A stretch of DNA of 8,559 nt from the NCBI GenBank assembly GCA_031254535.1, contig JAIRUG010000078.1:1-8559 (forward strand), written 5' to 3'. Made by a program: the position numbers and the translations under genes. This document shows, one piece after another, positions 8,163 to 8,559 of this stretch. The stretch is from Rickettsia sp. (GTDB lineage: Bacteria; Pseudomonadota; Alphaproteobacteria; Rickettsiales; Rickettsiaceae). Position 1 is the first letter of the stretch, and each line of letters begins with the position of its first letter. A model generated the notes under the pieces. It was given only the letters and a program-made list of their open reading frames with translations, was not told where the DNA came from and did no database searches.

Positions 8163-8179
8163 AAACAGCTCCGCTGTTT
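8163..8179 (+). terminator. Short hairpin AAACAGC-TCC-GCTGTTT
   Basis: Perfect 7-bp arms with a 3-nt loop, preceded by A-rich and followed by T-rich sequence (TTTATTT), give the shape of a small intrinsic terminator. No gene ends before it on the plus strand, so it may simply be part of the repeat cluster. Confidence 0.35.
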
Positions 8180-8187
8180 ATTTAGAA

Positions 8188-8286
8188 ATGGATTGCTTCG
8201 TCGCTACTGAAGTAGCTCCTCGCAATGACAATTATAGGTGTTACATACGTCATTGCGAGCGAACGTACGTGAGCGTGGCAATCCAT
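8188..8286. repeat. Pair of palindromic elements in inverted orientation
   Basis: The forward copy 8188-8229 (ATGGATTGCTTCGTCG, hairpin GCTACT-GA-AGTAGC, CTCGCAATGAC) faces the reverse copy 8248-8286 (CGTCATTGCGAGCG, ACGTACGT, GTGGCAATCCAT). Outer 9-bp arms (8188-8196/8278-8286) and inner 10-bp arms (8220-8229/8249-8258) are perfect, so the pair folds into one long hairpin. The forward copy is almost identical to the one at 367-404. Confidence 0.8.
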
Positions 8287-8298
8287 GAAGCTTATCGC

Positions 8299-8338
8299 CT
8301 GGATCACCCACGCCACCGTCACTAGGGCTCGTGATGAC
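8299..8338 (+). repeat. Palindromic element copy, forward, diverged
   Basis: It starts CTGGATCACCCACGCC and ends GGGCTCGTGATGAC, keeping the TGGAT and CTCG..ATGAC ends of the family with a different centre. GTCAC and GTGATGAC near its right end can pair. It ends directly before the probable insertion sequence. Confidence 0.5.
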
Positions 8339-8559
8339 TATAGCCAAGTCCCAATAAATAGGATTTAATAATGTCATTATGACATATTTAATAGATTTTC
8401 GAAAGAAAGTATTTAAGATAAAAGAAGGATTAAGTTTTGTGGAAACATCAAAACGTTTTGGTATAGGGAAGACAACATTAGTTCGTTGGACAAACAGACT
8501 AGAACCTAGGACAACTCGTAATAAACCTGCCAGCAAAATAGATATGGAAGTATTAAAAC
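8339..8559 (+). mobile_element. Left part of an IS630-type insertion sequence
   Basis: The palindromic repeat ends at 8338 and is followed by TATAGCCAAGTCCCAATAAATAGG and then the transposase start. IS630 elements insert at TA, and TA dinucleotides occur at 8339-8342, so the left end is probably here. The right end is outside the window, so the terminal inverted repeat cannot be confirmed. Confidence 0.45.
8379..8559 (+). CDS. IS630-family transposase, N-terminus (cut by the window edge)
   Basis: The frame begins at an ATG at 8379 and stays open to the edge, giving 60 residues starting MTYLIDFRKKVFKIKEG. Residues 18-40 (LSFVETSKRFGIGKTTLVRWTNR) form a helix-turn-helix of the kind that opens IS630/Tc1-type transposases, where it binds the terminal repeats. 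RNKPASKIDMEVLK continues as in that family. The DDE catalytic domain would lie beyond the window, so it cannot be judged whether the element is intact. In this group the protein is often split into two overlapping frames. There is no strong Shine-Dalgarno sequence, which is common for transposases. A 110-codon minus-strand frame over the same DNA (8204-8536) is a shadow. Confidence 0.75.
   Translation, partial: MTYLIDFRKKVFKIKEGLSFVETSKRFGIGKTTLVRWTNRLEPRTTRNKPASKIDMEVLK

Noticed and set aside
8204..8536. Minus-strand open frame of 110 codons
   Set aside because: It is antisense to the IS630 transposase and ends in translated palindromic repeats (GLPRSRTFARNDV, NCHCEELL). No ribosome binding site was seen.

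Overview
The window is AT-rich, with low-GC codon use and degraded intergenic DNA full of short inverted repeats. The housekeeping proteins (GroEL ending in a short GGM tail plus DF, alphaproteobacterial-type ParC and MurA), the TGGATTGCTTCG...CTCGCAATGAC repeat family and the transposase remains point to Rickettsiaceae: a Rickettsia or a close relative. GroEL looks clearly diverged from the R. prowazekii protein as I remember it, so a basal or non-pathogenic lineage is possible. This is judged from memory, not from an alignment.

Layout, left to right. (1) 1-45, minus strand: the first 15 codons of a gene that leaves the window, probably an ABC-transporter ATPase of LolD type. (2) 46-457: non-coding, dominated by a nested inverted repeat (193-437) built from four copies of one dispersed palindromic element. 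(3) 458-2671, minus: parC. A perfect 17-bp-arm palindrome lies just upstream (2705-2741). (4) 2946-3713, plus: a secreted VanX/DdpX-type D-Ala-D-Ala dipeptidase, divergent from parC. (5) 3714-4180: a decayed region with one more repeat copy, a 47-codon transposase remnant on the minus strand, and the groES promoter. (6) 4193-6188, plus: the groES-groEL operon with a heat-shock/sigma70-like promoter and no CIRCE element. (7) 6281-7823, minus: murA with a small unknown gene translationally coupled behind it, convergent with groEL. The murA promoter overlaps a second strong palindrome. (8) 7885-8338: non-coding, with four more palindromic element copies. (9) 8379-8559, plus: the start of an IS630-type transposase that runs off the right edge.

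Functionally this is a core-genome block: chromosome decatenation (ParC), protein folding (GroES/GroEL), the first committed step of peptidoglycan synthesis (MurA), and a D-Ala-D-Ala dipeptidase that could recycle wall dipeptide. The intergenic spaces have been invaded by small palindromic repeats and insertion sequences. I see no defence system, CRISPR array, rRNA or tRNA. The observations most worth checking are the two long palindromes at the parC and murA 5' ends, the reverse/forward/reverse/forward arrangement of the repeats at both ends of the window, and the small gene overlapping the end of murA.
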